NCBI RefSeq assembly: GCF_030546755.1
Contig: NZ_JAUOPE010000001.1
Span: 248,001-312,000 of the forward strand
DNA length: 64,000 nucleotides
From: Colwellia sp. 1_MG-2023
Lineage (GTDB): Bacteria > Pseudomonadota > Gammaproteobacteria > Enterobacterales > Alteromonadaceae
Direction of reading: 5' to 3'
Position numbers and translations under genes: made by a program. How positions within the stretch are numbered: the stretch's first letter is position 1; each line of letters begins with the position of its first letter. Under the pieces are notes generated by a model, which was given only the letters and a program-made list of their open reading frames with translations, was not told where the DNA came from and did not search any database. Shown here in pieces: positions 39,906 to 47,956 of the stretch.

Positions 39906-41015
39906 ATGTTTAAACGAACGACGACTCTTGCTCAAGACAATAAATTAGCAAAGCTATTTGAGATTAAAAATACAGTTAAAACATTAATAACTCCTGCAGA
40001 TTTGAAGCAGGAGTTTTCTCTTCCTCTTCAAACACAGCGCTTTATCAAACAAAGTCGTAAAGATATTATAGACATCACTAAAGGAGAAGATGATCGACTT
40101 TTAGTGATTGTCGGACCTTGTTCAATTCATGATCCTATTGCTGCACTTGAATATGCCAAAAAACTACAAGTGCTTCAAAAAGAGTATCAACATGAGTTAT
40201 TAATGGTAATGCGGGTCTTTTTAGAAAAACCTAGGACAACTATCGGCTGGAAAGGATTAATAAACAACCCCAGTCTAGATGACACATTTAATGTTAATCA
40301 AGGCCTTAAAATATCTCGAAAACTTTTAATCGATATTAATCAACTTGGCCTACCTGTAGCAACTGAATTTCTCAGTACTTTATTTCCAGCATATACGCAA
40401 GACCTGATTAGCTGGGCAGCAATAGGGGCAAGAACAACTGAAAGTCAAGTGCATAGAGAACTTGCCTCTTCTGTAGACTTTACTGTTGGCTTTAAAAATA
40501 ACACTGATGGTAATGTGCAAGTGGCGATTGATGCTATGGTAAGTGCTAAACATAGCCATGTTTTATTAGTTCCAGATCAAAATGGCCAGCTATCAACGTG
40601 TCAAAGTTTAGGAAACCCAAATAGCCATTTAATACTACGTGGCGGAATAGAGCCAAATTACCGGGATAACGATATAAGTCAAAGTGTTAAAAAACTTAAC
40701 TATGCTAAAGCCCATACAAAATTAATGGTTGATTGTAGCCATAGTAATAGCCAAAAAGATCACCTTAACCAAAGTTTAGTTGCTGATCATATTTCACAAC
40801 GTATCGCAGATGGCGCAGTTGACGTATTCGGTGTAATGCTAGAAAGTTTTTTAGTCGAAGGGAGACAAAACTTACAAGATGTTGAAAATCTTACTTATGG
40901 CCAAAGTATAACGGATGCTTGTATAAATCTTAAACAAAGCCAAGAAATTTTCTCAACTTTGGCAAATGCCGTTATCAAACGCCGATCGAACAATAAAAGT
41001 TATCTGGTAAGTTAA
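39906..41015 (+). CDS. Class I DAHP synthase (3-deoxy-7-phosphoheptulonate synthase)
   Basis: DAHP synthase condenses PEP with erythrose 4-phosphate at the head of the shikimate pathway. Diagnostic motifs are present: VIVGPCSIHDPIAALEYA (metal-binding Cys), MRVFLEKPRTTIGWKGLI, GARTTESQVHRELAS, HLILRGG, MVDCSHSNSQKDH (metal His), VMLESFLVEGRQ (metal Glu), and ITDACI (metal Asp). All four metal ligands of the AroG family are kept, so it is probably active. Its location among pseudaminic acid genes is odd. A 110-bp gap precedes it. It could be a displaced aroF/aroG paralogue, or could serve the island. The feedback type cannot be assigned by eye. Confidence 0.88.
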   Translation: MFKRTTTLAQDNKLAKLFEIKNTVKTLITPADLKQEFSLPLQTQRFIKQSRKDIIDITKGEDDRLLVIVGPCSIHDPIAALEYAKKLQVLQKEYQHELLMVMRVFLEKPRTTIGWKGLINNPSLDDTFNVNQGLKISRKLLIDINQLGLPVATEFLSTLFPAYTQDLISWAAIGARTTESQVHRELASSVDFTVGFKNNTDGNVQVAIDAMVSAKHSHVLLVPDQNGQLSTCQSLGNPNSHLILRGGIEPNYRDNDISQSVKKLNYAKAHTKLMVDCSHSNSQKDHLNQSLVADHISQRIADGAVDVFGVMLESFLVEGRQNLQDVENLTYGQSITDACINLKQSQEIFSTLANAVIKRRSNNKSYLVS

Positions 41016-41101
41016 CCATAAATACTGGGTGAAATTAGTCATAATTATCAATATACTCAACAGATATTCAGCAAATAAAATTGTATATAAGTAGGTGATA
41101 A

Positions 41102-41800
41102 ATTAACGTTTGTATCATTCCCGCTCGAGGCGGTAGTAAAAGAATTCCAAGAAAAAATATTAAAGATTTTTGTGGAAAACCAATCATTGCTTATTCGATT
41201 GAAGCTGCTTTAACATCACAATGTTTCGACCAAGTAATCGTTTCAACTGATGATGCTGAAATAGCCCAAATCGCTAGAGAATATGGTGCTTTAACTCCAT
41301 TTATCAGACCTGATGAGCTTTCTGATGACCACTGCGGTACGTTGGAAGTGATCAATCATGCCATTAACTGGTTGAAAACAGCAGGTACACCCGCTAAATA
41401 TGTTTGTACGCTTTATGGTACATCCCCTTTTGTTAAAGCGTCATCTTTAAAACAAGCTTTTAAGGTATTAACTTCACAAACAGAAAAAATATACTGCTTT
41501 GGAGTATGTGAATACCCTGTCCCGATACAGCAAGCATTTAGTATTTCACACTCTCAAACTATCGAAATGTTTGATCCTGACTCCTTTGGCATTCGTACAC
41601 AAGACTTAACCCCCGCATTCTTTGATGCTGGCCAGTTTTACTGGGGCACAGCGGAAGGTTTTTTATCAGAAAAGTGTATGTTTTCTGAAGCAGCAATCCC
41701 GTATGTTCTCCCTAAGTATGAAGTTCATGATATTGATAACAATGACGATTGGGTTCTTGCTGAAGCTATGTTTAATGCGCTAAAAAATTTGGCCGATTAA
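41102..41800 (+). CDS. pseF: PseF, CMP-pseudaminic acid synthetase, apparent ATT start
   Basis: PseF activates pseudaminic acid with CTP. The N-terminal signature VCIIPARGGSKRIPRKNIK is intact from 41108, and VIVSTDDAEIAQIAREYGA and GQFYWGTAEGF follow; length is 232 residues, normal for PseF. No ATG, GTG or TTG exists before residue 80: codon 41099-41101 is an in-frame TAA and the next codon is ATT at 41102. An AGTAGGTGAT ribosome binding site is placed correctly for ATT. So the gene either uses ATT or carries a one-base change from ATG. An ORF caller would start wrongly at 41342 and lose the nucleotide-binding loop. Confidence 0.9.
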   Translation: MNVCIIPARGGSKRIPRKNIKDFCGKPIIAYSIEAALTSQCFDQVIVSTDDAEIAQIAREYGALTPFIRPDELSDDHCGTLEVINHAINWLKTAGTPAKYVCTLYGTSPFVKASSLKQAFKVLTSQTEKIYCFGVCEYPVPIQQAFSISHSQTIEMFDPDSFGIRTQDLTPAFFDAGQFYWGTAEGFLSEKCMFSEAAIPYVLPKYEVHDIDNNDDWVLAEAMFNALKNLAD

Positions 41801-41802
41801 TC

Positions 41803-43560
41803 ATGACTGCAACTTCTTCAACCATATTAATTAGAACCAATGCTGGGAGCTATACCGGAATTGGTCATTTAGTGCGTTGCTTACAACTTGCTGAACAACT
41901 ATTAGCACGAAATGCAGAGGTTATTTTTGTCCTCGATTTTATTGAACCTAAGATAGAAGCTTTTTTAGCAAACTCAAAGGTTGAATCACTATACAATGAA
42001 ATTCAATCAGAAATTTCATCAGAACAAGACGCAAGCCTTTTTATTCATTTACTCAATAAGTACCAAGCAACTCATGTCATTGTTGATGATTATCGACTTG
42101 CTAAAGACTGGGAGACCCTGGTAAAAGCACAAAGTAAACATGACATAGTGTTGCTTGCCATTGACGACATTTTAAGGGAGCACAAGTGTGATCTCTTAAT
42201 TGATATGAAATGGCGAGGCAATAATACCGATAATGCTTATGATCAGTTAGTTCCCAAAAAAGCAGTAAAACTGCTAGGTCCAGCCTATGTTCTATTAAAT
42301 GAACAATATCAAATGAAGTTACCAAACAACACTCGCCCGATTAACAAGCAGGACAAAGCATTTGCTATTAACCAGCATGAAACTTCATGTTTTACCGTGA
42401 TGTTTGGTTTAGGTGGAGGCGGTGATATATCGCAGTGCCAACAATTAATCGATAATGTTTTAGCTAATTCCAATCTGTTGAATTTCAATATTAAAATTCT
42501 TGTAATCCTTGGGCCGTTAGCGATCAATTCTGATTCATTTATTGAAACATATAATGATATCGAAAACGTAAAATTAATTATAGGTGAAACAAATTTATTC
42601 CCTTACCTACAACAAACTCACTTATATATAGGTGCTGCTGGTGGCATATTATATCAACTGCTCGCATTAAATATTCCTGCGTTAACATTTGCTATCGCAG
42701 AAAATCAAGACTCAGAAAGACAACAACTAGAACAACTAGGTCATTATTTTCATTTAGATAAAATTTCTGACATTTCACCTGATATTTTAATTCAATTTAT
42801 CAATAGTATTGCAAATTCCTATCCGCGAATTTTGCACTTATTACAAAATGCCGACGTAAAAATAGACGGAATGGGCACGAATAGAGTTGCTCAAGCACTG
42901 CTAACTTATGACAAAGCAGCAGCTAACAACCTTGAACTCATGGCGCCAGCCATTAATCATGATTTACTGTCAAAGCAAAATATCGAGATACAACAAGACA
43001 CTTTTTCACCTGAAATGGTTAGTGATTTCATCAGCTTGCCAGAGAATTATCAACTAAGGCCTGTCAATGATAGTGATATTAATCATTATTTAACCAGTAG
43101 AAATCTGCCAAGTAATTGTCAAAACATGATAAAAGCAGAGCCAATTCCTTTACTATCACATTATTCTTGGTGGTTTAATGCTAAACGGGAATCTTATTTA
43201 CTCTCACATAACGGCAAACCAATATTGTATATTTGGCATGAAATTAAAAATGTCCAAAATAAAAATTACTTAATTGGTGGTTGGTTTGTATGTGAACGAG
43301 AATTAGGCTTTCAAGAAGCCCTACTTGCGCTGAATTGGCAATTAGCACTTTGCAATGAATACTATCCTGATACACCATGGCTTGCTGTAATACATAGAGA
43401 AAATAAATTTGTACGGCTACTCAATAAATACCTAGGGTTTACTGATGTTGGTACAGAGCATGCATATCATTTAGCAATAAAAACACTTTTTAAAGACGCC
43501 GATTCACAAGATTTTTATTATGTGACTTATATCAATGAACAGGATAACAAAAGCAAGTGA
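41803..43560 (+). CDS. pseG: PseG-type UDP-sugar hydrolase fused to a GNAT-like domain
   Basis: PseG removes UDP from UDP-2,4-diacetamido-2,4,6-trideoxy-beta-L-altropyranose. Residues 1-370 match the GT-B-like family: GSYTGIGHLVRCLQLAEQL, VIVDDYRLAKDWE, GGGGDISQCQQLI, and LYIGAAGGILYQLLALNIPALTFAIAENQ. PseG alone is about 340-360 residues. Here another 200 residues follow, with GNAT-like features (YQLRPVNDSDINHYLTSRNLP; LSHYSWWFNAKRESYLL; RLLNKYLGFTDVG). The usual acetyl-CoA pyrophosphate loop is not obvious. The extra domain may supply or modify the PseH acetylation step. It starts 2 bp after pseF. Confidence 0.88.
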   Translation: MTATSSTILIRTNAGSYTGIGHLVRCLQLAEQLLARNAEVIFVLDFIEPKIEAFLANSKVESLYNEIQSEISSEQDASLFIHLLNKYQATHVIVDDYRLAKDWETLVKAQSKHDIVLLAIDDILREHKCDLLIDMKWRGNNTDNAYDQLVPKKAVKLLGPAYVLLNEQYQMKLPNNTRPINKQDKAFAINQHETSCFTVMFGLGGGGDISQCQQLIDNVLANSNLLNFNIKILVILGPLAINSDSFIETYNDIENVKLIIGETNLFPYLQQTHLYIGAAGGILYQLLALNIPALTFAIAENQDSERQQLEQLGHYFHLDKISDISPDILIQFINSIANSYPRILHLLQNADVKIDGMGTNRVAQALLTYDKAAANNLELMAPAINHDLLSKQNIEIQQDTFSPEMVSDFISLPENYQLRPVNDSDINHYLTSRNLPSNCQNMIKAEPIPLLSHYSWWFNAKRESYLLSHNGKPILYIWHEIKNVQNKNYLIGGWFVCERELGFQEALLALNWQLALCNEYYPDTPWLAVIHRENKFVRLLNKYLGFTDVGTEHAYHLAIKTLFKDADSQDFYYVTYINEQDNKSK

Positions 43561-43668
43561 ACTTGTTATGAATTAAGATGATTAGCATAAGTAGTCACTA
43601 AAACAAAAAAGCAAATCCTTTACGTTCAGATAATAAATTGGCCGTTAGATATAAAATAAGAGAACAAT

Positions 43669-44817
43669 ATGATCACAGCTTCACAAACTAAAAAACCACT
43701 GCGACTTGGTTTTATTGGTGGTTCCACTCAGTCCGCCGTAGGCCACGCTCATTGGGTTGCTAGTCAATTAGATGAAAGGTGGAAAGTCGTATCTGGATGT
43801 TTTAGTCGCAACAAAGACATTAGTGTGAAAACCGGTAAAGCTTGGCATTTAAATGATGATAAAGTTTATTCTGACTGGCAACAGTATATTTCTGAAGAAA
43901 AAAACAACTTAGACGCTGTTGTCGTATTAACACCAACCCCCCATCATCAAAAGGTCGTTTGTGCGCTATTAGAACAAGATATCGCTGTCATATGCGAAAA
44001 AGCAATGGCCGCCAATATCGAGCAATCTAAATTAATAAAACAAGCGCTTGATAAATCAAAAGGATTTCTCGCCGTCACTTTTAATTATAGTGGTTATCCA
44101 ATGGTTAGAGATTTAAAACGTCATATTGCAGCAGGAAAATTAGGTAAGCTAAAGCAAATACAAATAGAAATGCCTTCAGACGGTTTTATACAAGCAGAAG
44201 ATAAAATGTCACCTCAGGCATGGCGATTAGAAGATGGGGAAATACCAACTCTATTGTTAGATTTAGCTGTACATGTACATCATTTAACAGGCTTTATTAC
44301 TGATCTAAAACCAGAAAGCATCAACGCAGACTTCCATCATTTTTCTATTTTTGACGGTATCGTAGATGATGCTTATATGTGGGTAAACTATGAGCAAGAC
44401 TTTCGGGCTGCTATGTGGGTAAGTAAAACGGCTTTAGGTCATCGTAATGGTTTAAAATTACGTGTATTTGGTGATCAAGGCAGCGCAGAATGGTATCAAG
44501 AAGAGCCAGAGCGTTTACATATTTTTAATAAAGACTCAAGCCGTGTTACGTATGACAGAGGCAATTGCCTTCATCAAAACGAAGTCAGAGACAGATTTAA
44601 ACCGGGTCACCCTTCTGGTTTTATCGAAGCATTTGCCAATTTATACAATGATATTGCCGATGCTTTCGAGCAATACACACAACAGGGTAGTTATGAATCA
44701 CCATACGTGTATGGTTGGTCACATGCCCATGAGGGCTTAGCCCTTTTCCAAGCAGCGAATGTATCTAATCAAGAAAAGCGATGGATAGAATTAACTCAAT
44801 TTGAACAGAATAATTAA
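43669..44817 (+). CDS. Gfo/Idh/MocA family oxidoreductase
   Basis: A 382-residue NAD(P)-dependent sugar dehydrogenase-like protein. The N-terminal Rossmann domain starts LRLGFIGGSTQSAVGHAH, with VVVLTPTPHHQKVVCALLEQDIAVICEKAMA (the EKP-like motif here reads EKA). The C-terminal domain includes LDLAVHVHHLTGFI. It lies between pseG and pseI, so it probably oxidises or reduces a sugar precursor or side chain, but the standard pathway has no such step. The change from EKP to EKA is worth noting since that Lys-Pro is usual in the family. Substrate unknown. Confidence 0.86.
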   Translation: MITASQTKKPLRLGFIGGSTQSAVGHAHWVASQLDERWKVVSGCFSRNKDISVKTGKAWHLNDDKVYSDWQQYISEEKNNLDAVVVLTPTPHHQKVVCALLEQDIAVICEKAMAANIEQSKLIKQALDKSKGFLAVTFNYSGYPMVRDLKRHIAAGKLGKLKQIQIEMPSDGFIQAEDKMSPQAWRLEDGEIPTLLLDLAVHVHHLTGFITDLKPESINADFHHFSIFDGIVDDAYMWVNYEQDFRAAMWVSKTALGHRNGLKLRVFGDQGSAEWYQEEPERLHIFNKDSSRVTYDRGNCLHQNEVRDRFKPGHPSGFIEAFANLYNDIADAFEQYTQQGSYESPYVYGWSHAHEGLALFQAANVSNQEKRWIELTQFEQNN

Positions 44818-44828
44818 AAATTAACATT

Positions 44829-45881
44829 ATGAAAAATATAAATATAGGTCCATTATCAATAGGCAAAGATCAACCAACTTATGTCATTGCTGAACTTTCA
44901 GGTAACCATGGCGGAGAAATATCAAAAGCCATTGAGATGATACATGCGGCTCACAAAGCTGGAGCTGATGCAATAAAAATACAAGTTTATCGCCCTGATA
45001 CGATAACGTTAAATAGTGACAAGGCAGATTTTGCCATTGCTAAAGATAATGCTTGGGCTGACTATAAAAACTTATACAACCTTTATGAGTACGCTCATAC
45101 GCCTTGGCAATGGTTACCCGAATTATTTAAGCACGCTGAAGAATTAGGCATTGAACTATTTGGTTCAGTGTTTGATGAAAGCTCAGTTGATGAACTTGAA
45201 CTTTATCCAGTGAAAGCCTATAAAATAGCCTCTCCTGAAATTGTCGACCTTGCACTTTTAGAAAAAGTCGCTAAAACAGGCAAGCCCGTTATAGTATCAA
45301 CAGGTTTAGCAAATATTGGCGATGTTTTTACCGCAGTAAGTCATTTAAAAGCTCACGGCTGTGATGAAGTTATTTTATTAAAATGTACCACCGCTTATCC
45401 AACGCCCCCTGAAGAAGTTAACTTAAAAACCATTGCAAATCTTGAAGAAACGTTCAGTTGTCATGCCGGTTTATCTGACCACACTATGGGCATTGGTGTT
45501 TCTATTGCGGCTGTTGCCTTAGGTGCAAAAGTGATAGAGAAACATATCAAATTAGCGGATGAAGCCGAAACTGTAGACAGCTTCTTTTCATTAACCATTG
45601 AAGAGTTTCAACAAATGATTGTTGAAATACGTCGAGCAGAAAAAGCGATTGGTAAAGTTGATTATGATTTAACGCCTGCTGCAAAATTAAATAAAAATGG
45701 CAGACGATCACTTTATGTTAGCGCAACCATTAAGAAAGGCGAAAAATTTACCAATGAAAATATCAAATCTGTTCGCCCTGGTTTTGGTTTATCGACGAAA
45801 TATAAAGAGATTGTTTTAGGAAGAGAAGCAAGTAAAGATCTTGAGCTTGGTGATCGCCTTTCATGGGAAGTAATAAAGTGA
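44829..45881 (+). CDS. pseI: PseI, pseudaminic acid synthase
   Basis: PseI condenses PEP with 2,4-diacetamido-2,4,6-trideoxy-L-altrose to give pseudaminic acid. It is an NeuB-family enzyme: IAELSGNHGGEISKAIEMI, AGADAIKIQVYRPDTITL, ELFGSVFDESSVDEL, YKIASPEIVDLALLEKVA, and LSDHTMGIGVSIAAVALGAKVIEKH. The C-terminal SAF (antifreeze-like) domain begins near residue 290 (GRRSLYVSATIKKGEKFT). The YRPDTITL segment favours PseI over sialic acid or legionaminic acid synthases. It ends in a GTGA overlap with the ACP gene. Confidence 0.94.
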   Translation: MKNINIGPLSIGKDQPTYVIAELSGNHGGEISKAIEMIHAAHKAGADAIKIQVYRPDTITLNSDKADFAIAKDNAWADYKNLYNLYEYAHTPWQWLPELFKHAEELGIELFGSVFDESSVDELELYPVKAYKIASPEIVDLALLEKVAKTGKPVIVSTGLANIGDVFTAVSHLKAHGCDEVILLKCTTAYPTPPEEVNLKTIANLEETFSCHAGLSDHTMGIGVSIAAVALGAKVIEKHIKLADEAETVDSFFSLTIEEFQQMIVEIRRAEKAIGKVDYDLTPAAKLNKNGRRSLYVSATIKKGEKFTNENIKSVRPGFGLSTKYKEIVLGREASKDLELGDRLSWEVIK

Positions 45882-46138
45882 CCTCAACATTAACGAATAA
45901 AGTTCAGCAATTTATTATTGAATACATTGAAGATAATACCGCACTAGATAATGTAACGGTAAATGAAGCAAGTAATTTCGTGAATGAGCAATTACTGGAT
46001 TCTTTTGCAACATTAAGCATGATTATGACCTTGGAAAGTGAGTTTTCAATCAAACTGTCTACTGCTGAGTTAACTGATGAGAAAATGAGAGTTGTCGGCT
46101 TTTTAGCCGAAAGTGTTGCTCGAAAGATTTCAGCTTAG
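45878..46138 (+). CDS. Acyl carrier protein-like, first carrier
   Basis: A small acidic protein with a carrier-protein fold. The phosphopantetheine-accepting Ser is in NEQLLDSFATLSMIMTLESEF (Ser42 counted from the chosen start). I choose GTG at 45878, which overlaps the pseI stop as GTGA; the open frame extends to ATG 45863 inside pseI. It probably holds an acyl group as a thioester, loaded by the adenylating enzyme downstream at 46262. This is a dedicated ACP, not the fatty-acid AcpP, which has a different core sequence and genomic setting. Confidence 0.8.
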   Translation: MTSTLTNKVQQFIIEYIEDNTALDNVTVNEASNFVNEQLLDSFATLSMIMTLESEFSIKLSTAELTDEKMRVVGFLAESVARKISA

Positions 46139-46166
46139 AGAAACGTTCATTAATAACTCAACGTCT

Positions 46167-46201
46167 AGTTACAGAGAACTCTCGTAAAATTCTCTGTAAC
46201 T
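46167..46201 (+). repeat. 12-bp perfect stem-loop between ACP and AMP-ligase genes
   Basis: AGTTACAGAGAA pairs exactly with TTCTCTGTAACT across an 11-nt loop, 28 bp after the ACP stop. There is no T-run, so it is not a classical terminator. It may stabilise the upstream mRNA or tune expression of the downstream ligase. Confidence 0.6.
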
Positions 46202-46261
46202 AAATGAAATCGTATTAGATAAACTTTCACGAGTAACCCAATTCATTATAGGTAATTGACT

Positions 46262-47857
46262 ATGTCCGTGGTCTTTCAAGCATTTAAAGAATCCGCTTTG
46301 CGCTTCAGTGATAAAACGGCGATCATCTCAGGCGACAATACAACGAGTTATCAAACATTACTTGAATTGTCTGAATTATGGTCTGATAAATTATCTCACC
46401 TCGCAGCCCCCAATTTAGCTAAAGTAGCTTTTTTAGCGGAAGAAGCGTTAAATACAGCTGCGCTTTCACTAGCCGTAGCAAAAATCTCTGCAACTTGTAT
46501 CCCGACAAACCCGCAGTTAACAGCAACACAACTTATAGACGGTTGGCATGCCACTGACGTTAATATCGTGCTTTTTGAGCCTGAATTTTCAAATAAGATT
46601 AAACAGTGTCAAACATTAACGAGTAACCAAAATATTGAATTTATTGGTATTGATGACTTGTCTACACTAGAGATAAAAAATGCTGATAGTAGTAAAAAGC
46701 CACTAACACAGTTTTCAAATATCAAAACAGCGAATGATAATTTCATTATTACCTTGTCATCAGGGTCAACAGGTTTGCCAAAACCTATCGCTATTTCTCA
46801 GCAATGCAAATTATTACGAGCTCAGCAAAGTTGGCAGCTTTATAACATAACCAGCGAAGACAGTATTTTGTGTGCTTCACCATTTTTTCATTCTTTAGGA
46901 CAAAGGCTCTTTTTTGTCCCTTTATTATTAGGTGCGACTTTAGTTCAGTTAAAACAATTTACTCCTCAAGCGTGGATAGCAGCAGTCGAACGCTTTAAAG
47001 TAAGTAAAGTAATCAGTGTTTCTTCGCATTTATATGCGCTTAAAGATGAGCTGCTTTCAAACGCAACTCAGTTAAGCTCATTAAAAACGATTGTCACGTC
47101 TTCCGCCCCCATCGATAATCATTTTAAAGAACAGCTTTTTCAATCGATTGGCTGTGACTTTCATGAAATGTATGGTGCAACGGAAGTGGCAACAGCCACA
47201 AATTTGTTTCCTGAATATTCACAGCAAAAACATACAACCGTTGGTTCTCCTTGCCCAAACGTCAGTATAAAAATTCTTTCAGACGATAAAACAGAATTGC
47301 CCGCAGATCATATTGGAGAAATAGCAGTAAAATCACCTTTAGTATTTAATGAATATTATCAAAAGGATGAATTAACAAAAGCTGCTTTCTCTCAAGATTA
47401 CTTCCTTACAGGAGATCTAGGTAAAATTGGATCTGATGGCTTTTTAAGTTATGTCGGGCGGAAAAAAGATATTATTATTTCTGGTGGTATTAATATTTAT
47501 CCCAAAGATATTGAAACAGCTTTAACTCAACACTCTAGCCTTAAAGAGTTAGCCGTTATAGGTGTTGATGATGAATTTCTAGGCGAAGTTATTCTAGCGA
47601 TTTGTGTTCTTGAAGATGAAAATAGAAGCCAAAACGAGACAATAGAGGCCAGTGAAAAGTTAAAACAAATTGAACGTGAATTACGTCGCTTAGCCAATAA
47701 AAACCTTGCTCCTTTTCAGCGACCCTTAAAATATTATTTCAATAAGTCACTACCATTAACCGCATCAGGCAAAATATCTAAACTTGAATTAAGAGCGCAC
47801 TATAATAAATTAGGAGAAGACTGGTCCGCTCCATTAAGAGCAATGTTGTATAGGTAA
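46262..47857 (+). CDS. AMP-dependent acyl-CoA/acyl-ACP ligase
   Basis: An ANL-superfamily adenylating enzyme of 531 residues. Motifs: P-loop FIITLSSGSTGLPKPIAIS, GATEVATATNLFPEY, YFLTGDLGKIGSDGFLSYVGRKKDIIISGGINIYPKDIE, and the catalytic Lys in LTASGKISKLEL. It activates a carboxylic acid as an acyl-adenylate and passes it to CoA or a carrier Ser-phosphopantetheine. The ACP at 45878 is the natural acceptor. ATG 46262 is chosen, with AGG 9 nt upstream; TTG 46256 is too close to it. The carboxylic acid cannot be read from the sequence. Confidence 0.88.
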   Translation: MSVVFQAFKESALRFSDKTAIISGDNTTSYQTLLELSELWSDKLSHLAAPNLAKVAFLAEEALNTAALSLAVAKISATCIPTNPQLTATQLIDGWHATDVNIVLFEPEFSNKIKQCQTLTSNQNIEFIGIDDLSTLEIKNADSSKKPLTQFSNIKTANDNFIITLSSGSTGLPKPIAISQQCKLLRAQQSWQLYNITSEDSILCASPFFHSLGQRLFFVPLLLGATLVQLKQFTPQAWIAAVERFKVSKVISVSSHLYALKDELLSNATQLSSLKTIVTSSAPIDNHFKEQLFQSIGCDFHEMYGATEVATATNLFPEYSQQKHTTVGSPCPNVSIKILSDDKTELPADHIGEIAVKSPLVFNEYYQKDELTKAAFSQDYFLTGDLGKIGSDGFLSYVGRKKDIIISGGINIYPKDIETALTQHSSLKELAVIGVDDEFLGEVILAICVLEDENRSQNETIEASEKLKQIERELRRLANKNLAPFQRPLKYYFNKSLPLTASGKISKLELRAHYNKLGEDWSAPLRAMLYR

Positions 47858-47910
47858 TCGAATAAACACTATTAGCTTTTTAAAACCAATAGCAACAATT
47901 TAAAATTTAT

Positions 47911-47945
47911 GTGAATCATAAAAGCCAAAAAGCCTTATGATTCAC
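47911..47945. terminator. Shared terminator between convergent operons
   Basis: GTGAATCATAA pairs with TTATGATTCAC (11 bp) over a 13-nt loop, between the plus-strand ligase (ends 47857) and the minus-strand aminotransferase (ends 47957). It is AT-rich on both sides with a short T stretch (TGTTT) on the plus strand. Its position fits a bidirectional terminator. Confidence 0.6.
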
Positions 47946-47956
47946 TGTTTCAAAAC

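Noticed and set aside
41342-41800. A 152-residue version of pseF starting at ATG-like codon 41342
   Set aside because: It would lack the nucleotide-binding PARGGSKRIPRKN loop that lies in frame upstream, so it is an artefact of the missing standard start codon.
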